From the NCBI RefSeq assembly GCF_017875465.1, contig NZ_JAGGMQ010000001.1:1736001-1800000 (forward strand): a stretch of 64,000 bases of DNA, read 5' to 3'. This document shows positions 42,972 to 52,277 of this stretch, in pieces. The stretch is from Winslowiella toletana (lineage in GTDB: Bacteria > Pseudomonadota > Gammaproteobacteria > Enterobacterales > Enterobacteriaceae). Within the stretch, counting starts at the first letter, position 1, and every line of letters begins with the position of its first letter. Below the pieces are notes generated by a model. The model did no database searches. It was not told the DNA's origin and saw only the letters and a program-made list of their open reading frames with translations. Made by a program: the position numbers and the translations under genes.

Positions 42972-43868
42972 CTATTCCTGCCCCAGCAGTTTGATATCAC
43001 GCGTCGGTGAAGCGCCATAAAAGCGGCTGTATTCACGGCTGAACTGCGATGCGCTCTGATAACCCACCTGATAACCGGCGGTGCCGGCATCCATTTTTTC
43101 CAGCAGCATCAGACGGCGCGCTTCGTTCAGCCGTAGCTGTTTCTGATACTGCATCGGCGTCATCGCGGTAACCGCTTTAAAGTGGTGATGCAGCGACGAA
43201 GTGCTCATGCCAACACTGCTGGCCAGTTGATCAATTTTCAGCTGCTGATGGAAGTTTTCACGCAGCCAGCTGGCTGCCTGCGCCACTTTGTTGCCGGGCC
43301 GCTCCGCCATGGCGATATTCAGTAAGCGCGGCCCCTCCGGGCCGGTGAGTAAACGATAAAAAATTTCCTGCTCAATCAGCGGCGCCAGCATGGCGATATC
43401 CTCTGGCCGATGCAGCAATTTAATCAGGCGCACTACCGCATCCAGCAGCGCTTCAGAAACCCGGTTGACGGTGATGCCGCGCGCGATTTTCGGTACGGCC
43501 GAATGCAGCTCAGCGGGCATAACGTTGATAAATTTTTGCAACCGCAGCGGATTGATGGTGATCGCCACCGCCAGATTAGGTTCGGCGGCGCTGGCTCGGG
43601 TGATGCAGGATCGCACCGGCATATCCATCGAAGCCAGTAACAGATCCCCTGGCCCATAGACATAGGTCTCATCGCCGAGGCGCAGCGCCTTTTCGCCCTG
43701 CGCCACCAGCGCAAAGCTGGCCCACTGCGAAATATGCATCGGCTGTGAGGGCGACGAGCGACGACCAAAGTAGAGAAAATCGATCGCCGTATTCACTACC
43801 CCATCCTTTGTGGCGAAATGGGCAATCAGGTTAATCAGTTCTTGCCACTGAGGGCTGAGGATATTCAT
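42972..43868 (-). CDS. AraC-family transcriptional regulator
   Basis: A 298-residue regulator. The N-terminal AraC-type cupin-like domain (FGRRSSPSQPMHISQWASFALVAQGEKALRLGDETYVYGPGDLLLASMDMPV) is of the YqhC-like group. The C-terminal DNA-binding domain has two HTHs, IDQLASSVGMSTSSLHHHFKAVT and AGYQVGYQSASQFSREYSRFYG. Divergent from an SDR gene with 189 bp between. Two direct repeats of TTGCAGGAT 21 bp apart in that interval fit AraC-type binding, so activation of the SDR is predicted. YqhC in E. coli similarly controls an aldehyde reductase. Confidence 0.9.
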   Translation of the reverse strand: MNILSPQWQELINLIAHFATKDGVVNTAIDFLYFGRRSSPSQPMHISQWASFALVAQGEKALRLGDETYVYGPGDLLLASMDMPVRSCITRASAAEPNLAVAITINPLRLQKFINVMPAELHSAVPKIARGITVNRVSEALLDAVVRLIKLLHRPEDIAMLAPLIEQEIFYRLLTGPEGPRLLNIAMAERPGNKVAQAASWLRENFHQQLKIDQLASSVGMSTSSLHHHFKAVTAMTPMQYQKQLRLNEARRLMLLEKMDAGTAGYQVGYQSASQFSREYSRFYGASPTRDIKLLGQE

Positions 43869-43950
43869 GCCATTAGCCTGCTGATGTCATAGTGATCAGA
43901 AAGCTTATTGTACTGAAACCCCACGGCGAGAGAATCCTTCCGGCACAGGT

Positions 43951-43980
43951 TTGCAGGATTGTGCAAAAAGCTTGCAGGAT
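43951..43980. promoter_or_regulatory. Direct repeats, likely AraC-regulator binding site
   Basis: TTGCAGGAT occurs at 43951-43959 and again at 43972-43980, exactly 21 bp apart (two helical turns), between the divergent AraC-family and SDR genes. A partial inverse copy (ATCCTTC) precedes them near 43934. Confidence 0.6.
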
Positions 43981-44057
43981 CACACTAACCCCTCTGCCGG
44001 CTTCGATCGCATATTTTATCGACATTATAACCAGCGAATAAATGCAGGAGAGAAACG

Positions 44058-44807
44058 ATGAAAGCACTCGCAGGAAAAGTCGCCCTGGTGACGGGCTCAT
44101 CGAAAGGCATAGGCGCAGGCATTGCAATTATGTTTGCCGCTGCAGGCGCGCGCGTGGTGGTAAATTATCTTTATGATGAAGTTGGCGCGGAAGATGTGGT
44201 CAGCGATATCGTCGCGGCTGGCGGCGAAGCGATAGCCGTTCAGGCTGACATTTCACGCGCCGAACATGTCAAACGCCTGTTTGCGGTCGCCTTTGCCGAG
44301 TATGGCAAACCGGATATTGTGGTCAACAACGCCGGGATGTTCCATCAGGCGCCCTTCAGCAACATCACCGAAGCGGAGATGCAACAGCAATTTGCGGTCA
44401 ATGTGTTTGGTACTCTGCTGGTCAGTCAGCAGGCGGTGGAATATTTTGGCGATGGCGGCGGCTGCATTATCAATCTGAGCGCGGTAAGCAGCAAGAATGT
44501 CGCGCCTGGCGCGGTACTGTATGCAGCGACCAAAGGAGCGATAGACAGCATCACTCAGGGGTTGTCGCGTGAGCTGGGACCAAAAAACATCCGGGTTAAT
44601 GCTATCGCACCGGGCTGCATTATCACCGAGGGGCTGCTGGCTTCGCAGATGCTGAAACCAGAGTTTAAAGCGCAGCTTATCGCCATGACGCCATTAGGTC
44701 GTTTTGGGATTCCGGAGGATGTGGCGCGCGTGGCGCTGTTTCTGGCTTCGGAGGAAGCCACCTATGTCAGCGGCGAACGGCTGCTGACCTCTGGCGGCTG
44801 GCGCTAA
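44058..44807 (+). CDS. Short-chain dehydrogenase/reductase (SDR), probable AraC-regulon member
   Basis: A 249-residue classical SDR. Motifs: VTGSSKGIGAGIAIMFAAAGA, IVVNNAGMFHQAP, NLSAVSS, and the Tyr-x-x-x-Lys VLYAATKGAIDSITQGL, with the conserved PG after NAIAPG and the family end SGERLLTSGGWR. The substrate is not predictable; its divergent YqhC-type regulator suggests aldehyde or ketone reduction. The ATG follows AGGAGAGAAACG. It is followed by a bidirectional terminator against deaD. Confidence 0.88.
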   Translation: MKALAGKVALVTGSSKGIGAGIAIMFAAAGARVVVNYLYDEVGAEDVVSDIVAAGGEAIAVQADISRAEHVKRLFAVAFAEYGKPDIVVNNAGMFHQAPFSNITEAEMQQQFAVNVFGTLLVSQQAVEYFGDGGGCIINLSAVSSKNVAPGAVLYAATKGAIDSITQGLSRELGPKNIRVNAIAPGCIITEGLLASQMLKPEFKAQLIAMTPLGRFGIPEDVARVALFLASEEATYVSGERLLTSGGWR

Positions 44808-44820
44808 TCAGGCAAAAAAA

Positions 44821-44842
44821 AAACCAGCCCGAAGGCTGGTTT
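44821..44842. terminator. Bidirectional terminator SDR/deaD
   Basis: AAACCAGCC-cgaa-GGCTGGTTT with a run of A upstream and a run of T downstream, between convergent genes. It should end transcripts from both sides. Confidence 0.9.
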
Positions 44843-44860
44843 TTTTATTTGCGTCAGTGA

Positions 44861-46816
44861 TTATGCATCACGACGACGAGTTGGTGCGCTGCCGCCATCC
44901 TGACGTGGACCACGGCTGGTGCTGCTGCGACCTGCGCCGCCTTCACGACGATCGTTAAAACGACGTGGAGCGCCGCCATCACGACCGCCTTCACGACCAG
45001 CACCGCCGCCGAAACCACCGCGACCACCGCCAGCAGGACGACGATCGCCGCCACCGCTACGCTCTGGACGATCGTTGCTGCGTGGAACCGCATCGCCCAG
45101 CAACTGCATATTCATCGGCTTGTTCAGAATACGAGTACGGGTGAAGTGGGACAGAATGTCACCTGGCATACCTTTCGGCAGCTCGATAGTTGAGTGGGTG
45201 CCGAACAGCTTGATGTTACCAATGTAACGGCTGCTGATATCGCCTTCGTTAGCAATGGCGCCAACGATATGACGAACTTCAACACCATCATCACGGCCAA
45301 CTTCAATGCGGTACAGTTCCATATCGCCAACTTCACGACGCTCACGACGTGGTGCGCCATCGCGGTCACCGCGAGGTTCGCCACGCGCTTCACGTGGAGC
45401 ACGATCACCACGCTCAGGACGACGGTCATCACGACGATCGTCACGGTCACGGAATTCGCGACGTGGGCGCTGCGGTGCATCTGGTGGCAGAATCAGTGGA
45501 CGTTCGCCCTGAGCCATTTTCAGCAGAGCTGCGGCCAGAGTTTCCATATCCAGTTCTTCTTCCGGCTGCATTTTAGCCAGCAGCGCACGGTACTGTTCCA
45601 GATCGCTGCTTTCCAGCTGAACCTGAACTTTCGCCGCGAACTTAGCCAGACGACGCTGGGACAGCAGTTCTGCGTTAGGCAGTTCTACTTCCGGAATAGT
45701 CAGCTTCATGGTGCGTTCAATGTTGCGCAGCAGACGACGCTCGCGGTTCTCAACGAACAGCAGCGCACGGCCAGCACGACCTGCACGACCAGTACGGCCG
45801 ATACGGTGAACGTAAGACTCTGAATCCATAGGGATATCATAGTTTACTACCAGGCTGATACGCTCAACGTCCAGACCACGCGCCGCAACATCGGTAGCGA
45901 TCAGGATATCAAGACGACCGCTTTTCAGGCGCTCCAGCGTCTGCTCACGCAGTGCCTGGTTCATATCACCGTTCAGCGCCGCACTGTTGTAACCGCTACG
46001 CTCCAGCGCTTCGGCCACTTCGAGGGTCGCGTTTTTGGTACGCACGAAGATAATCGCCGCATCAAAGTCTTCCGCTTCCAGGAAGCGCACCAGCGCATCA
46101 GTTTTACGACCAAATGCAGTCCAGTAGCTCTGGCTGATGTCCGGGCGAGTAGTGACGCTGGACTGGATGCGCACTTCCTGCGGATCCTTCATAAAGCGTT
46201 TGGTAATACGACGAATCGCTTCTGGCATGGTTGCAGAGAACAGAGCGGTCTGATGACCTTCCGGGATCTGCGCCATAATCGTTTCAACGTCTTCGATAAA
46301 GCCCATACGCAGCATTTCATCAGCTTCGTCAAGCACCAGTCCACGCAGGCTGGACAGGTTCAGCGTACCGCGTTTCAGGTGATCCAGCAGACGGCCTGGC
46401 GTACCCACAACAATCTGTGGACCCGCACGCAGAGCGCGCAGCTGAACGTCATAACGCTGGCCGCCGTACAGGGCAACAACGTTAACGCCGTTCATTTTTT
46501 TAGAGAATTCGGTCATAGCTTCAGCAACCTGAACCGCCAACTCGCGAGTAGGTGCCAGCACCAGAATCTGTGGTGCTTTCAGGTTACTATCAATGTTGTG
46601 CAACAGCGGCAGAGAGAATGCAGCTGTTTTGCCACTACCAGTCTGGGCCATACCCAGCACGTCACGGCCAGCCAGCAGGTGTGGGATACACTCTAACTGG
46701 ATAGGTGATGGTTTTACGTAGCCCATTCCATTCAGTGATTCAAGCAGGGCGGCATTCAGGCCCAGGTCAGCAAAAGTGGTTTCAATGGCAGTATTATTGG
46801 TTTCGATCGTAGTCAT
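44861..46816 (-). CDS. deaD: ATP-dependent RNA helicase DeaD (CsdA)
   Basis: A 651-residue DEAD-box helicase. Motifs: [11 protein letters not shown] (I), PTRELAVQ (Ia), [12 protein letters not shown] (Ib), LDEADEML (II), SATMP (III), [13 protein letters not shown] (V) and [13 protein letters not shown] (VI). A long C-terminal arginine/glycine-rich tail ([23 protein letters not shown]) follows the RNA-binding domain. It remodels RNA in cold-shock ribosome assembly and mRNA decay. I chose ATG 46816 ([10 protein letters not shown]); a GTG three codons upstream sits 3 nt after GAGG. Its leader contains yrbN, as in E. coli. Confidence 0.95.
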   Translation of the reverse strand: MTTIETNNTAIETTFADLGLNAALLESLNGMGYVKPSPIQLECIPHLLAGRDVLGMAQTGSGKTAAFSLPLLHNIDSNLKAPQILVLAPTRELAVQVAEAMTEFSKKMNGVNVVALYGGQRYDVQLRALRAGPQIVVGTPGRLLDHLKRGTLNLSSLRGLVLDEADEMLRMGFIEDVETIMAQIPEGHQTALFSATMPEAIRRITKRFMKDPQEVRIQSSVTTRPDISQSYWTAFGRKTDALVRFLEAEDFDAAIIFVRTKNATLEVAEALERSGYNSAALNGDMNQALREQTLERLKSGRLDILIATDVAARGLDVERISLVVNYDIPMDSESYVHRIGRTGRAGRAGRALLFVENRERRLLRNIERTMKLTIPEVELPNAELLSQRRLAKFAAKVQVQLESSDLEQYRALLAKMQPEEELDMETLAAALLKMAQGERPLILPPDAPQRPRREFRDRDDRRDDRRPERGDRAPREARGEPRGDRDGAPRRERREVGDMELYRIEVGRDDGVEVRHIVGAIANEGDISSRYIGNIKLFGTHSTIELPKGMPGDILSHFTRTRILNKPMNMQLLGDAVPRSNDRPERSGGGDRRPAGGGRGGFGGGAGREGGRDGGAPRRFNDRREGGAGRSSTSRGPRQDGGSAPTRRRDA

Positions 46817-46832
46817 GTAGTACACAAGCCTC

Positions 46833-46889
46833 TTAAATTGCGGCGGCCAGTCTACATAACTCGTCGTGAAAATTTTCAGTCATTTTCAT
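46833..46889 (-). CDS. yrbN: Small protein YrbN in the deaD leader
   Basis: An 18-codon frame [18 protein letters not shown] followed by TAA, in the nlpI-deaD interval. E. coli has a small protein YrbN beginning MKMTENF(F/H)DELCRLAA at the same place; this identity is from memory. The stop lies immediately before the GAGG ribosome site of deaD, so translation of yrbN may influence deaD initiation. No strong ribosome site precedes yrbN itself. It could also be initiated at the second ATG (two codons later). Confidence 0.75.
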   Translation of the reverse strand: MKMTENFHDELCRLAAAI

Positions 46890-46993
46890 CAAAAAGTGTG
46901 AACCGGCTCAAATTAGTGGTTTCGACGAACAAAAAAGCCCTCATCCGTGAAGATGATGACATTTCAGAAATTCAGGCAAAGAAAGTTCGTCAG

Positions 46994-47878
46994 CTATTGC
47001 TGGTCAGATTCTGATAAATCGTCTTGTGTCTGGCCGAGTAGCGCCAGCTCCAACAATGCGTATCGGTGCTCAACGTAGTTATTTACGTTGTTGGCGACCG
47101 CCAGTTTGAACAACGCTTCTGCGTTGTCCTTCTCCCCCAGACTTAGGTAGTACTTACCTAAATAGAAGTTGGTTTCACTGAGATGTTCAGCGAGCGAGGT
47201 GTTATCCGTTGCGTCCGCCTTGAGACTTTCCATCAGTGTTTTCTCACTGATGTCGCCAAGGTAGAACTCGACAATATTCCATCCCCATTGTTCCCGGTCC
47301 GATTTGTCATAACGCTGTTTTAGCGTGACTTTTGCTTTACTGGAGTCCATCTCACGTTCTACGAGATAGAGCCACAAGCTGCGGAAAGGATCGTTAGGAT
47401 CGTCTTGATAAAACGCCAGCAGATCATCTTGCGCTAGCGGGTATCGACCACCGTAATACAGGGCGATGCCACGATTTAAATGCGCATAGTTGTAAGTTGG
47501 ATCAAGCTCAAGTACAGAATCAAACGCTTCATAGGCGGCATCAAAGTTGCCAGCCTGCGTTAAATATATGCCTAAGTAATTGAATACTTCCGGCATATCC
47601 GGTCTGATCGCCAGCGCTTGTGAAAAATCATTTCGCGCTAATGCTCTCAAACCTAAACTATCATACAACACTCCGCGCTCATATAACAGCTGTGCGCGTT
47701 CATCATCGGTTAATGCCCGACTGGCAAGTATTTGTTCCATGCGCGCCAGGATGACTTCCTGTTGCAGGGTGGGCTGCAGCGGAACCGCCAGAACGTCGTT
47801 TCTACGCCAGTCAGAGTTGCTGCATCCTGCCAGCGATATAGCTGTCGCAACGAAACACCAGCGCAAAAAAGGCTTCAT
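46994..47878 (-). CDS. nlpI: Lipoprotein NlpI (TPR)
   Basis: A 294-residue outer-membrane lipoprotein: lipobox ISLAGC (Cys about residue 19), then tetratricopeptide repeats in [47 protein letters not shown] and following helices. NlpI is the adaptor for the periplasmic protease Prc, controlling the peptidoglycan hydrolase MepS, and it links cell-wall enzymes. It lies between pnp and deaD, the order in E. coli. The downstream 46890-46993 region holds a weak hairpin with a U-run, possibly attenuating read-through into yrbN-deaD. Confidence 0.96.
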   Translation of the reverse strand: MKPFLRWCFVATAISLAGCSNSDWRRNDVLAVPLQPTLQQEVILARMEQILASRALTDDERAQLLYERGVLYDSLGLRALARNDFSQALAIRPDMPEVFNYLGIYLTQAGNFDAAYEAFDSVLELDPTYNYAHLNRGIALYYGGRYPLAQDDLLAFYQDDPNDPFRSLWLYLVEREMDSSKAKVTLKQRYDKSDREQWGWNIVEFYLGDISEKTLMESLKADATDNTSLAEHLSETNFYLGKYYLSLGEKDNAEALFKLAVANNVNNYVEHRYALLELALLGQTQDDLSESDQQ

Positions 47879-47961
47879 TTCCCACTCCCGAAAACAAACA
47901 TTGGGATAAACATCCTGTCATCCGCCTGCCGTGCACAAGGTGTCCTGACCTCGCGATGAAA

Positions 47962-47987
47962 CAGCTCTCCATGCGAACATGGAGAGC
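47962..47987 (-). terminator. Hairpin between pnp and nlpI
   Basis: AGCTCTCCATG-cgaa-CATGGAGAGCT is a perfect 11-bp stem about 14 nt past the pnp stop. It has only a short U-stretch on the minus strand, so it may be a weak terminator or a 3'-stabilising structure. Confidence 0.65.
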
Positions 47988-48001
47988 TCAGTGGTCGATC
48001 G

Positions 48002-50125
48002 TTATTCAGCTTCAGGATTAACTGCGGCTGCTTCAGGCTGCTGCTCTGTCGCTTCTTTGATGCTCAGACGCACACGGCCTTGACGATCTACTTCCAGTAC
48101 TTTAACCGGAACTTCCTGACCCATCTGCAGGTAATCGGTCACTTTCTCAACACGCTTATCAGCGATCTGAGAAATATGCACCAGACCTTCTTTACCGCCG
48201 CCGATGGCCACGAAGGCACCGAAGTCGACAATACGGGTCACTTTACCGTTGTAGATACGGCCTACTTCGATCTCAGCAGTAATCTCTTCGATACGACGGA
48301 TAGCGAATTTCGCTTTTTCACCGTCGGTTGCTGCGATCTTCACGGTGCCATCATCTTCGATTTCGATGGTGGTGCCGGTTTCTTCAGTCAGCGCACGGAT
48401 TACCGAGCCGCCTTTACCGATAACATCTTTGATCTTGTCCGGGCTGATCTTGATGGTATGGATACGTGGTGCGAACTGAGAGATATCACCACGCGGCGTG
48501 CTGATAGCCTGCTCCATCACGCCCAGAATGTGCAGACGCGCACCTTTGGCCTGATTCAGCGCTTCCTGCATGATTTCGCGGGTGATGCCTTCAATTTTGA
48601 TGTCCATCTGCAGCGCGGTGATACCTTCACGGCTACCGGCTACTTTGAAGTCCATGTCGCCAAGGTGATCTTCGTCACCGAGGATGTCAGACAGAACCAC
48701 AAATTTCTCGCCTTCTTTCACCAGACCCATCGCAATACCGGCAACAGCGGCTTTGATTGGCACGCCTGCGTCCATCAGCGCCAGAGAGGCGCCACAGACA
48801 GAAGCCATAGATGAAGAGCCGTTAGATTCGGTGATTTCAGACACCACACGTACGGTGTACGGGAAATCTTCCGGTTTTGGCATCATCGCCAGCACGCCGC
48901 GTTTCGCCAGACGGCCGTGACCAATTTCACGACGCTTCGGTGAACCGACCATACCGGTCTCGCCCACAGAGTACGGAGGGAAGTTGTAGTGGAACAGGAA
49001 GCTGTCGGTACGTTCGCCCATCAGCTCATCCAGGTTCTGCGCATCACGGGCAGTACCCAGCGTCGCGGTAACCAGCGCCTGAGTCTCACCACGAGTGAAC
49101 AGTGCGGAACCATGAGTACGTGGCAACACGCCAGTACGCACATCCAGACCACGGATCATATCTTTTTCACGACCATCGATACGCGGCTCGCCATTCAGAA
49201 CGCGGCTACGCACCACATCTTTTTCAATAGCATGCAGGATATCGCTGATTTCGCCATCGTTCAGCGTCTCATCTTCCGCCAGCAGGGCTGCGGTAGTTTC
49301 AGCTTTGATAACGTTGACTTTTTCGTAACGTTCTTGCTTCTCAGTGATGCGGTAAGCATCGCTCAGACGCGATTCAGCCAGTGCGGCGATACGTGAGGTC
49401 AGCGCTTCGTTAACCGCTTCTGGCTGCCAGTCCCAGCGTGGTTTGCCGGCTTCAGCAACCAGTGAGTTAATCTGGTCGATAACAATCTGCTGCTGATCAT
49501 GACCGTAAACCACGGCGCCCAGCATCTGCTCTTCGCTCAGCACATCCGCTTCAGACTCAACCATCAGCACGGCGCCTTTCGTACCGGCAACCACCAGATC
49601 CAGTTTGCTTTGTTTGATTTCGTCACTGGTCGGGTTCAGTACGTACTGATCGTTGATGTAACCGACGCGTGCAGCACCGATTGGGCCATTAAATGGCAGG
49701 CCAGACAGGCTCAGCGCGGCAGAAGCACCAATCATCGCCACGATATCCGGGTTAACCTGTGGGTTAACGGAAACGACAGTCGCAATAACCTGCACTTCAT
49801 TAACGAAGCCTTCCGGGAACAGCGGACGAACCGGGCGGTCAATCAGGCGCGAAATCAGGGTTTCGCCTTCGCTTGGACGGCCTTCACGACGGAAGAAGCT
49901 GCCCGGGATACGACCAGCAGCGTAAGTACGCTCCTGATAGTTAACCGTCAGAGGGAAGAAGTCCTGGCCTGGTTTAGCTTGTTTGCGGCCAACAACGGTG
50001 ACGAACACTGCGGTGTCGTCCATGCTTACCATTACAGCTGCCGTTGCCTGGCGAGCCATCATACCGGTTTCAAGGGTAACGGTATGCTGACCATATTGGA
50101 ATTTACGTACGATCGGGTTCAGCAA
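48002..50125 (-). CDS. pnp: Polyribonucleotide nucleotidyltransferase (PNPase)
   Basis: A 707-residue phosphorolytic 3'-5' exoribonuclease, starting with TTG as in E. coli. Two RNase PH domains (for example [31 protein letters not shown] and [13 protein letters not shown]) surround an alpha-helical domain, followed by KH ([20 protein letters not shown]) and S1 ([28 protein letters not shown]) domains. It is part of the RNA degradosome. The TTG lies after AAAGGATATTATT. Auto-control through RNase III cleavage of the leader is known in E. coli and the leader here has the expected context. Confidence 0.97.
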   Translation of the reverse strand: MLNPIVRKFQYGQHTVTLETGMMARQATAAVMVSMDDTAVFVTVVGRKQAKPGQDFFPLTVNYQERTYAAGRIPGSFFRREGRPSEGETLISRLIDRPVRPLFPEGFVNEVQVIATVVSVNPQVNPDIVAMIGASAALSLSGLPFNGPIGAARVGYINDQYVLNPTSDEIKQSKLDLVVAGTKGAVLMVESEADVLSEEQMLGAVVYGHDQQQIVIDQINSLVAEAGKPRWDWQPEAVNEALTSRIAALAESRLSDAYRITEKQERYEKVNVIKAETTAALLAEDETLNDGEISDILHAIEKDVVRSRVLNGEPRIDGREKDMIRGLDVRTGVLPRTHGSALFTRGETQALVTATLGTARDAQNLDELMGERTDSFLFHYNFPPYSVGETGMVGSPKRREIGHGRLAKRGVLAMMPKPEDFPYTVRVVSEITESNGSSSMASVCGASLALMDAGVPIKAAVAGIAMGLVKEGEKFVVLSDILGDEDHLGDMDFKVAGSREGITALQMDIKIEGITREIMQEALNQAKGARLHILGVMEQAISTPRGDISQFAPRIHTIKISPDKIKDVIGKGGSVIRALTEETGTTIEIEDDGTVKIAATDGEKAKFAIRRIEEITAEIEVGRIYNGKVTRIVDFGAFVAIGGGKEGLVHISQIADKRVEKVTDYLQMGQEVPVKVLEVDRQGRVRLSIKEATEQQPEAAAVNPEAE

Positions 50126-50450
50126 AATAATATCCTTTACTCTAAGCAGACACTTTCATCGTGCTCTGCCATGGATTTTCAATCCTCATTTGCATTCTCG
50201 CGACTAATGACAACCTTCAATCCACGCCCCGTTGGATAAAAGCCTCTCATTAGCCGCGCGAACCTCTGCAACTGAAGATCACACTAAGCAACAATACATT
50301 AGTTTGGTACATAATGCTGCCGATTGCTCTGAAAAAAGGGGCCATAAAGGCCCCCTTTTAGCGAAACTCGCACGAATCTGTTCATCAAGCCGTGCTTTCG
50401 TCAGTTTAACGCCGACGGACGTTTCAGAACAGATTCTCAGCCTTTCAGAC
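50126..50450 (-). promoter_or_regulatory. 325-bp rpsO-pnp intergenic leader
   Basis: No gene. From right to left it contains the rpsO terminator (50336-50358) and AT-rich DNA, then the pnp leader with GAATGCAAATGAGGATTG, a stretch also found upstream of E. coli pnp where a long hairpin is cut by RNase III. I infer the same autoregulation but have not folded the leader. Confidence 0.55.
50336..50358 (-). terminator. rpsO attenuating terminator
   Basis: On the minus strand AAAAGGGGGCC-ttat-GGCCCCTTTTTT. A strong stem with U-run about 90 nt after rpsO; in E. coli the equivalent is leaky and lets pnp be co-transcribed. Confidence 0.9.
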
Positions 50451-50720
50451 TTAGCGACGCAGACCCAGACGCTCGATCAGGCTGGTGTAACGCGCAACGT
50501 CTTTGCCTTTCAGGTAATCCAGCAGCTTACGACGCTGGGAAACCATACGCAGCAGACCGCGACGGCTGTGGTGGTCTTTTTTGTGCTCAGAGAAGTGACC
50601 CTGCAGATGGTTAATCTGCGCAGTCAGCAGAGCAACCTGAACTTCAGTAGAACCACTGTCGTTAGCGCCACGACCGAAATCAGCAACGATTTGTGCTTTA
50701 GTTTCAACACTTAGAGACAT
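50451..50720 (-). CDS. rpsO: 30S ribosomal protein S15
   Basis: An 89-residue protein, the usual S15 length. [72 protein letters not shown] carry the residues that bind 16S rRNA helices H20-H22. It is a primary binding protein of the platform. In E. coli S15 represses its own translation via a pseudoknot over the start; the ribosome site GGAG 7 nt before ATG is visible but I have not modelled the pseudoknot. Confidence 0.98.
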   Translation of the reverse strand: MSLSVETKAQIVADFGRGANDSGSTEVQVALLTAQINHLQGHFSEHKKDHHSRRGLLRMVSQRRKLLDYLKGKDVARYTSLIERLGLRR

Positions 50721-50857
50721 AATACAACTCCAGATTTTAAGATAAATTTACAGGCGCCGATCTCTAATTCAGCTACCCAATGTTATACCCTGCGTAACCT
50801 GTACCAGGGTATAAAGCCGCGCTATTCTACTCTGAGCCAACTGCGTTGGCAAATGAC

Positions 50858-51802
50858 TCAATCAGAATATTCAACGACCAGACGACGTGGCGCCACACGG
50901 CCATCGTCATCAATTTCCGCCATACCGATAAACTTACGCTCATCACCTTCGGTGACGCGCACTAAGCCCTGAGCCGGTACGCCAGAAGCTTGTACCGGCT
51001 GTCCCTGCTTAAAGTAAGCGGCGACAACGGTCAGCAAATTAACTTCAGGAAACGCCGCTGCCGGACTGTCCATTGGCATCAGCAGAGGATCGAGTTTATC
51101 CGCCGACGCGCTGCCTTCGGCATTGGCCTGCTCAACCAGCGCCTGCAGCTGCTCCAGTGTGACCATCATACTCAGCGGATAAGTTGCGACCTGCAGACGA
51201 CGCAGCATAATCACATGCGCGCCACAACCCAGCTGTTCACCCAGATCGTCGATAATGGTGCGAATATAGGTGCCTTTCGAGCAGTGGATTTCCAGCTCCA
51301 GCTCGTCGCCTTCCCAGCGAATAAACTTCAGCTCGTAGACCACAATGCTGCGTGCTTCACGCGGTACTTCGATACCCTCACGCGCATACTCATACAGTTT
51401 GCGCCCCTGGTATTTTAGCGCCGAGTACATCGATGGCACCTGCTGCGTTTCACCACGGAAGCTTTCCAGCGCGGCATCCAGCATTGGCTGGCTGAAAGTC
51501 TGCGGACGTTCGCTGATCACCACGCCATCAGCGTCGGAAGTATCCGTACGCTGACCCAGACGGGCAATCACGCGGTAGCGTTTGTCAGAATCCAGCAGGT
51601 ACTGGGAAAACTTGGTGGCTTCACCGAGGCAAATCGGCAACATGCCGGTTGCCAGCGGATCCAGCGCGCCGGTATGCCCTGCGCGGTTGGCGTTATACAG
51701 CCGTTTTACTTTTTGCAGCGCATCATTCGACGACAAGCCCTGTGGCTTATCCAGCAGCAGCACGCCATGAATATCGCGGCCGCGACGACGAGGACGACTC
51801 AT
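50858..51802 (-). CDS. truB: tRNA pseudouridine(55) synthase TruB
   Basis: A 314-residue pseudouridine synthase. The catalytic aspartate lies in [24 protein letters not shown], with [24 protein letters not shown] at the N-terminus and the conserved tyrosine in [15 protein letters not shown]-terminal PUA-like domain follows. It makes the universal pseudouridine 55 in the T-loop of tRNA and acts as a tRNA chaperone. It starts 5 nt after the rbfA stop in the infB-rbfA-truB-rpsO order. Confidence 0.97.
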   Translation of the reverse strand: MSRPRRRGRDIHGVLLLDKPQGLSSNDALQKVKRLYNANRAGHTGALDPLATGMLPICLGEATKFSQYLLDSDKRYRVIARLGQRTDTSDADGVVISERPQTFSQPMLDAALESFRGETQQVPSMYSALKYQGRKLYEYAREGIEVPREARSIVVYELKFIRWEGDELELEIHCSKGTYIRTIIDDLGEQLGCGAHVIMLRRLQVATYPLSMMVTLEQLQALVEQANAEGSASADKLDPLLMPMDSPAAAFPEVNLLTVVAAYFKQGQPVQASGVPAQGLVRVTEGDERKFIGMAEIDDDGRVAPRRLVVEYSD

Positions 51803-51807
51803 AAGGT

Positions 51808-52209
51808 TTAGTCCTCCTTGTCTTCTTCCGCAGGAGCACGACGTTCATCGTCATTTCTCACTACATTAGTGACAAGGTTAGACATACGCATGCCTTCAAC
51901 TAACGAGTTATCGTAGAAGAAGGTCAGCTCAGGCACGATACGCAGACGCATCGCTTTGCCCAGCAGGGTGCGGATATAGCCAGAGGCATCGCCCAGCGCA
52001 CGTAAGCCCGCTTTAATCGCCGCTTCGTCTTTGTCATTCAGGAAGGTGACAAACACTTTGGCATAGGCCAGATCGCGCGAGACGTCGACGCCGGACACTG
52101 TAACCATCATGCCCAGACGCGGATCTTTAATCTCACGCTGTAAAATCATCGCGATCTCTTTCTGCAACTCCTGGGAGACACGCTGTGGGCGACCAAATTC
52201 TTTCGCCAT
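51808..52209 (-). CDS. rbfA: 30S ribosome-binding factor RbfA
   Basis: A 133-residue KH-fold ribosome biogenesis factor: [56 protein letters not shown]. It assists late 16S maturation and cold adaptation by binding near helix 1. I chose ATG 52209 with GGAG 9 nt upstream; the in-frame codons before it lie in the infB-rbfA gap. The C-terminus is acidic ([11 protein letters not shown]). Confidence 0.96.
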   Translation of the reverse strand: MAKEFGRPQRVSQELQKEIAMILQREIKDPRLGMMVTVSGVDVSRDLAYAKVFVTFLNDKDEAAIKAGLRALGDASGYIRTLLGKAMRLRIVPELTFFYDNSLVEGMRMSNLVTNVVRNDDERRAPAEEDKED

Positions 52210-52277
52210 ATTAATACTCTCCAAATAATTCGGGAGGCGCAACGGCCTCCCAAATAAGTCACTTTTTCAGGCGACCA

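Noticed and set aside
44861-45480. Tandem-looking repeats at the deaD 3' end considered as a CRISPR-like or mobile array
   Set aside because: They encode the arginine/glycine-rich C-terminal tail of DeaD; the repetition is codon-level.
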